This document shows positions 21,398 through 24,843 of a DNA stretch of 24,843 nucleotides, piece after piece (within the stretch, counting starts at the first letter, position 1; the number at the start of each line of letters is the position of its first letter). The stretch is from Halobacteriales archaeon QS_5_70_15 (lineage in GTDB: Archaea > Halobacteriota > Halobacteria > Halobacteriales > Haloarculaceae): contig PXRQ01000111.1 in the NCBI GenBank assembly GCA_003022005.1, forward strand, positions 1 to 24,843, written 5' to 3'. Position numbers and translations under genes: made by a program. A model generated the notes under the pieces. The model was not told the DNA's origin. It made no database searches and was given only the letters and a program-made list of their open reading frames with translations.

Positions 21398-21685
21398 GTG
21401 AGTCAGGAGACCGACGTGGCGGCCGCCGAGCGGGTCGCCGAACCGGGCCGGTCGGGGCGCAGGGTCATCCTCCTCCTGTACGTCGTCGTGGTCGCCATCG
21501 CCGGGTTCACCGGCTTCGTTCTCGGCGTCATCGGCCCACGCGACCTCGACCCCCAGCTGTTCGGGTTCATCGCGATGCCGCCGACGCCGCTCGGTATGGC
21601 CGCCTACGGGGCGATCACCCTCGCGACTGTCCTCGGCGTGGTGCTCGTCCTCGTGGTGTTCGTCTCCGAGCGGTACGTGGAGTAG
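21398..21685 (+). CDS. 95-residue two-helix membrane protein (DUF7520-like)
   Basis: GTG start. A polar N-terminus (1-24) precedes helix one, VILLLYVVVVAIAGFTGFVL, a loop with GPRDLDPQLFGFIAMPPTPL, and helix two, AYGAITLATVLGVVLVLVVF, ending VSERYVE. The PPTPLGMAAYG turn and the general layout recall a haloarchaeal family I remember as DUF7520, with no known role. It is divergent from the 30-residue gene and leaderless by promoter spacing. After its stop begins the mobile-element zone. Confidence 0.65.
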   Translation: MSQETDVAAAERVAEPGRSGRRVILLLYVVVVAIAGFTGFVLGVIGPRDLDPQLFGFIAMPPTPLGMAAYGAITLATVLGVVLVLVVFVSERYVE

Positions 21686-21805
21686 CGAGGCCTCGAACGA
21701 ACGGGGAGGAGCGTAGCGACGACCCGTGAGGAGTTGCGAGGCGCGAATGGGGGGCGACCGGGTGTTCCGCTGTCGCCGACTGTCCGGAGCTGTCGGGTGG
21801 GACTG

Positions 21806-21885
21806 ATGCTGTCGGACGTAAGCCCATGAACGACATCGCCCTACCGTGGTGGCGATGATGTTCAGGTAGTCATGTCCGACAGTAT
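21806..21885. mobile_element. 80-bp palindromic element (MITE-like)
   Basis: The left arm (ATGCTGTCGGACGTA, then CCATGAACGACATCGCC) and the reverse complement of the right arm (ATACTGTCGGACATG, then ACCTGAACATCATCGCC) match over about 35 bases with a roughly 10-base loop at 21841. The ends are CTGTCGGAC/GTCCGACAG. No coding potential. It abuts the next element directly. The 120 bases between the 95-residue gene and this element hold nothing I can identify. Confidence 0.55.
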
Positions 21886-22189
21886 GAAAGGGGCCGCGTT
21901 CCCGGGGAAGCACGGACCCGAAAGCACTGGAACGAGCGAAGCGAGTGAAGGGCACAGCGTGGTTCGCGCGACCCGAGAACGCGGGGGCTTTCGAGGTGTC
22001 CCTATCGACTGCGAGCTATCCGTGGAAAGCGGCTCGAAAGCCCCCGCCCGCTATACTCGCGCGGCTCGCTGCGGTCCTCGGACTCCGTCCTGCGGTCCTC
22101 ACTTCCCCGTGCTTCGTGTAGCGGGCGCGAGGCCGGCGACCGGCCTCGAATGGTCGCGGCGGCAGAGCCGCCGCACACGGCCCCTTTCA
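21885..22189. mobile_element. 305-bp non-coding element with 12-bp inverted ends
   Basis: It is bounded by TGAAAGGGGCCG and CGGCCCCTTTCA. Inside is a hairpin GCGGGGGCTTTCGAG (21981-21995) with CTCGAAAGCCCCCGC (22033-22047), and partly symmetric flanks near both ends (GAAGCACGG and CCGTGCTTC). No open frame looks like protein. It fits a non-autonomous transposable element or a large haloarchaeal intergenic repeat. Confidence 0.55.
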
Positions 22190-22191
22190 GA

Positions 22192-22274
22192 CGGTCGTGC
22201 GTTAGTTTTTACCGGTAATCAGGGACAGAGGTAGTTCCAGATATCCGGTTCATCGACCGTTGGGAGGCCTCGCT
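22192..22274 (-). mobile_element. IS630-type element, 3'-end remnant
   Basis: About 83 bases matching the element end at 24482-24563 with only a handful of differences. It keeps the terminal sequence GGTCGTGCGTTAG, and on the minus strand the last codons of the transposase (RGLPTVDEPDIWNYLCP and stop). The homology ends sharply at CGCT 22274, so it is truncated. Confidence 0.75.
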
Positions 22275-22386
22275 TTAATAAGGTCCAGAGATGTGATCCT
22301 GATATAGTGCAATGGTGTGCGTGGGTCGTGACATATCAATCACCGGTAAACCGCACTCGAAAGCCCTCAGCAAGAGGATAATTTGG

Positions 22387-22393
22387 GGAGGGG
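22387..22393 (+). promoter_or_regulatory. Shine-Dalgarno of the histidine kinase gene
   Basis: GGAGGGG lies six bases before ATG 22400. Neighbouring genes are mostly leaderless, so this leadered start sets the kinase gene apart. Confidence 0.5.
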
Positions 22394-22399
22394 TGCGCG

Positions 22400-23425
22400 A
22401 TGACTGACGTCGAAACGGACCTCGACCAGGAGTTCTTCGAGACGCTCGTCGACAACGGGTCCGACGCGATCGTCTCGATCAACAAGGAGAGTACGGTCGT
22501 GTACGCTAACGAATCCGTCAAACGCGTCTTCGGATACGAATCGGAGGAGCTCGTCGGGCAGCCGCTGACGACAGTGATGCCCGACCGCTTTGAGGACGCC
22601 CACTTCGAGGCCGTCGAGTCGTATCTCAGAACCGGCGAGCGAAATCTCGACTGGAACGACATTCAGCTGCCCGCCGTCCACAAAGACGGGCACGAGATCC
22701 AGCTCGACATCACGTTCGAAGAACACGAATACGGCGGGGAGACGGTGTTCTCAGGCATCATGCGAGACATCACCGGCCGTGTGGAGCGCGAGCGCCGGCT
22801 GGAGCGCCAGAACGAGCAACTCGAGAAGTTCGCCGGTATCATTTCCCACGACCTCCGCAACCCGATCAATGCGGCACAGGCCCGCCTATCACTGCTCCAG
22901 AGCGAGTATGACGACGACCACCTCGACGAACTGGACGACATCCACAACCGGATGGCCACGCTGATCGAAGATGTACTGGAACTCACGAAGCAGGGACAGA
23001 CGGTGGGTGAGACGGCCCCCGTCGCCCTGTCCTTGGTCGCGCGCAACGCCTGGTCTTCTGCCGGCGCCGAGTCGGCGGAGTTGGTAGTGGCAACTGAACT
23101 GACACTTCAGGCCGACCGTGAACGCCTGCGCTCGCTCCTCGAAAACCTACTCGGCAACGCCGTCCAGCACGTCGACGAGGAGGTAACGGTGACCGTCGGT
23201 GCCTTGGATGAGGACACGGGGTTTTACGTCGCTGACGACGGGTCCGGAATCCCCGAGGAGGAGCGTAGTGACGTGTTCGAGTACGGCTACACCACGGAAG
23301 ACGCAGGTACCGGATTCGGGCTCAACATTGTCAAGTCTGTGGCGGAGGCCCACGGGTGGGAGGTCACGGTAACTGAAAGCGAGGACGGCGGTGCCAGATT
23401 CGAGTTCGAGGGTGTCTCGTTATAA
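22400..23425 (+). CDS. PAS-domain sensor histidine kinase
   Basis: 341 residues and no membrane segment, so a cytosolic sensor. One PAS domain (about 10-125; NGSDAIVSINKESTVVYANE and FSGIMRDITGRVERERRLE) is followed by the dimerisation helix with the phospho-acceptor His150 in FAGIISHDLRNPI. The ATPase domain comes next: N box LLENLLGNAVQHV, G1 VADDGSGIPEEE, F box FEYGYTT and G2 GTGFGLNIVKSVAEAHGW. All boxes look intact. No heme or flavin ligand is obvious in the PAS domain. It overlaps the response-regulator gene by one base, so the two form a cognate pair. The base composition is lower in GC than the rest of the window, and it lies between two IS630-type ends, which suggests it was acquired. 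Confidence 0.92.
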   Translation: MTDVETDLDQEFFETLVDNGSDAIVSINKESTVVYANESVKRVFGYESEELVGQPLTTVMPDRFEDAHFEAVESYLRTGERNLDWNDIQLPAVHKDGHEIQLDITFEEHEYGGETVFSGIMRDITGRVERERRLERQNEQLEKFAGIISHDLRNPINAAQARLSLLQSEYDDDHLDELDDIHNRMATLIEDVLELTKQGQTVGETAPVALSLVARNAWSSAGAESAELVVATELTLQADRERLRSLLENLLGNAVQHVDEEVTVTVGALDEDTGFYVADDGSGIPEEERSDVFEYGYTTEDAGTGFGLNIVKSVAEAHGWEVTVTESEDGGARFEFEGVSL

Positions 23426-24039
23426 TGGGCAAGAACCAGACAGCAATAGACGACCGTTCCGACAAGAGGGGCGAGCAGCCGACAGTATTAGTCGTCGACG
23501 ACGACGAGGCGGTCGTGGAGGTGTACAAACATAGTATCGACGACAACTGCGACGTAGTGACGGCGTACGACGGCGAGCAGGCCCTAGAGACGATCAACGA
23601 GTCCGTCGACGTGGTCCTGCTCGACCGTCAGATGCCGAACCTGACCGGTGGCGAGGCTCTAGAGGAAATACGCGAGCGAGGGTACGACTGTCGTGTCGCC
23701 ATGGTGACCGGCGTCGATCCTGATTTCGACATTGTTGAGATGCCCTTCGACGCCTACCTGACCAAGCCCGTCGACGAAGAGGAGGTCCGGGACGTTGTCG
23801 AAGAACTCCTCTTGTTATCGACGTACGACAAGCAGTTCCAGGAATACTTCCGGCTCGCCGAAAAGAAGGCGGCGCTTGAGACCGAGAAAACAACCGAGGA
23901 ACTCGCCACGAACGGGGAGTACGCCGACGTTCAGGACAGACTGGACGAACTAAAGCGCGAATTGGATGCCCTGCTTGCGGCAGGGGACGACGTGGATTTC
24001 GACAGTGCGTTCAGATCCCCCCCGGACAATGATAAGTAG
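23425..24039 (+). CDS. Response regulator, receiver plus HalX domain
   Basis: 204 residues. The receiver domain (about 18-130) has the acidic pair in VLVVDDDEAVVEVYK, the phosphorylated Asp67 in VDVVLLDRQMPNLTGGEAL, the Thr in AMVTGVDPDFD and the Lys in AYLTKPVDEEEV. The C-terminal part (about 135-200; LLSTYDKQFQEYFRLAEKKA and a Leu/Glu-rich coiled segment) is the HalX domain found almost only in haloarchaea. It has no DNA-binding domain, so output is by protein contact. The ATG overlaps the kinase TAA by one base. The 140 bases after its stop hold nothing I recognise. Confidence 0.9.
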   Translation: MGKNQTAIDDRSDKRGEQPTVLVVDDDEAVVEVYKHSIDDNCDVVTAYDGEQALETINESVDVVLLDRQMPNLTGGEALEEIRERGYDCRVAMVTGVDPDFDIVEMPFDAYLTKPVDEEEVRDVVEELLLLSTYDKQFQEYFRLAEKKAALETEKTTEELATNGEYADVQDRLDELKRELDALLAAGDDVDFDSAFRSPPDNDK

Positions 24040-24181
24040 ACGTTTCATTTCTGAACCCCCTCGACGTCCATACCGGTCCTACACCCGAAGCGGCGGTTAT
24101 GCGACGGCGTTCGCAGTGTGGCGGTGCTCCTGCTGGTCGTGAGCGAGTCGAGTGGGGTAGTTTACCGCGTCACTCCGGCGA

Positions 24182-24478
24182 TCACTCGCGAGTCGTTGCG
24201 TCCCGGTAGACGCTCCACAGTTCGGTGACGACCAACGCGATACCGGGGACCACGACGAGAAGAAGCGCACCTCGGTCAGTCCCTGCGAATCGGAGGAAGT
24301 AGCTCACGAGCGGTATCGAGAACCACACCGTTCCGACGATGTCGCCCTCCTCGACGACGTACCCGTCCCGCTGATCGTTCATGTCACCACGGGTCCGGAA
24401 CGTCGTCGTCTCAGCGCTCCGATCGACGGCGACGACGCGGTGGGAGATGCGATCGGTGGTTCCTGCTTCCGGAGAGTG
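24182..24478 (-). pseudogene. C-terminal fragment of an S26 signal-peptidase-like protein
   Basis: The frame reads SPEAGTTDRISHRVVAVDRS, then TTTFRTRGDMNDQRDGYVV, then EGDIVGTVWFSIPLVSYFLR and a hydrophobic segment LLLVVVPGIALVVTELWSV, ending at TGA 24182-24184. This is the layout of archaeal/SipW-type signal peptidases: SHRVV holds the catalytic His, RGDMN the conserved Asp, and IVGTVxFxIPxVSY the following motif. The N-terminal part with the anchor and the catalytic Ser is missing. The frame is cut exactly where the IS630-type element begins (TA 24480-24481), so the insertion split the gene. An ATG at 24382 could give a 66-residue peptide, but that would lack the active site. Confidence 0.65.
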
Positions 24479-24481
24479 ATA

Positions 24482-24843
24482 GGGTCGTGCGTTAGTTTTT
24501 ACCGGTAATCAGGGACGGAGTAGTTCCAGATGCTCGGTTCCTCGACCGTTGGGAGGCCTCGCTGAATCTGCTGTTTCAACGTCGAGAGGTCCGGGATGAG
24601 CCGATGGTCGAACCACTCGGTGCGACGGTCCCAGCGCCCTTCGACCGGGGTGAGTTCCGGTCAGTTCGGGGGAAAGTACCAGACATCAATCGTCCTCATC
24701 GTTCCCGTGCACGCACGCGACCGAACTGTCTCCGACAGTGTCGGGCGCGCTCATCACTGACGTGCTCCCAGAGATCTCTGTTGTAGAAGGACCCAGCACG
24801 GGCGAGGAACACCACCAACGCCTCACCGAACCGCTCCTGGAGC
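24482..24843 (-). mobile_element. IS630-type insertion sequence, degenerate, runs off window
   Basis: The element end GGGTCGTGCGTTAG follows a TA (24480-24481). On the minus strand the C-terminal part of an IS630/mariner-like DDE transposase can be read: LQERFGEALVVFLARAGSFY, RDLWEHVSDERA, then after a frameshift (near 24690-24710) DVWYFPPN, an in-frame TGA (24661-24663), PELTPVEGRWDRRTEWF, DHRLIPDLSTLKQQIQRGLP and a stop at 24499-24501. The last catalytic Glu (NPVE position) is kept. Where I expect the second Asp (FLDRAG in relatives) there is Ala. The copy is therefore inactive. The rest lies beyond the window. Confidence 0.8.

Noticed and set aside
22192..24563. A composite transposon carrying the kinase/regulator pair.
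   Set aside because: Both IS630 copies are degenerate or truncated, and only one end of each is seen, so a mobile unit cannot be claimed; only proximity is reported.

Overview
The window comes from a haloarchaeon (class Halobacteria). GC is very high, the predicted proteins are strongly acidic, most starts sit about 26-30 bases after a TTTT/TATA-like box with no Shine-Dalgarno (leaderless transcripts), and there are archaeal hallmark genes: geranylgeranylglyceryl phosphate synthase, a geranylgeranyl-reductase family flavoprotein, transcription factor S and a HalX response regulator. I do not name a genus. No tRNA, rRNA or CRISPR array was seen.

Layout. 1-3.7 kb: the end of a membrane protein, a shortened SelW/Rdx-like fragment, a DUF5797-type regulator, an enoyl-CoA hydratase, a broken membrane-protein gene, a uS10-like paralogue and a small membrane protein. 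3.8-9.4 kb: an M20 amidohydrolase, a geranylgeranyl reductase divergent from a 2Fe-2S ferredoxin, and a broken amidase. This stretch also holds three copies of a hairpin-forming repeat that directly follows stop codons, and two copies of a 75-bp MITE. 9.4-13 kb: a thioredoxin-reductase-like gene broken by a piece matching the end of the neighbouring TFS gene, TFS itself, a NYN-domain protein, a CGFS glutaredoxin, an 18-bp tandem repeat, and a conserved haloarchaeal gene whose leader can form two competing hairpins. 13.2-17.7 kb: a CysD-like PP-loop protein, a 48-residue membrane protein, and a three-gene fatty-acid operon (3-hydroxyacyl-CoA dehydrogenase/enoyl-CoA hydratase fusion, hotdog thioesterase, MaoC hydratase). 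17.7-21.7 kb: small haloarchaeal proteins, a multi-spanning membrane protein, GGGP synthase, a lipoprotein, and a divergent pair of small membrane proteins that share one promoter.

21.8-24.8 kb is a mobile-element zone. Two palindromic elements abut each other and the 3' end of an IS630-type element. Next comes a lower-GC PAS histidine kinase/HalX response-regulator pair. A second, longer and inactivated IS630 copy then cuts off the C-terminal part of an S26 signal-peptidase-like gene.

Functionally the intact core is lipid and acyl-CoA metabolism plus housekeeping. I found no defence system or clearly new enzymatic system. The most interesting signals are the stop-codon-adjacent hairpin repeat, the TFS fragment inside the flavoprotein gene, the MITEs that share ends with the IS630 remnants, and the two-hairpin leader. 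Several genes carry single frameshifts, so base-level or assembly error should be excluded before calling them real decay.
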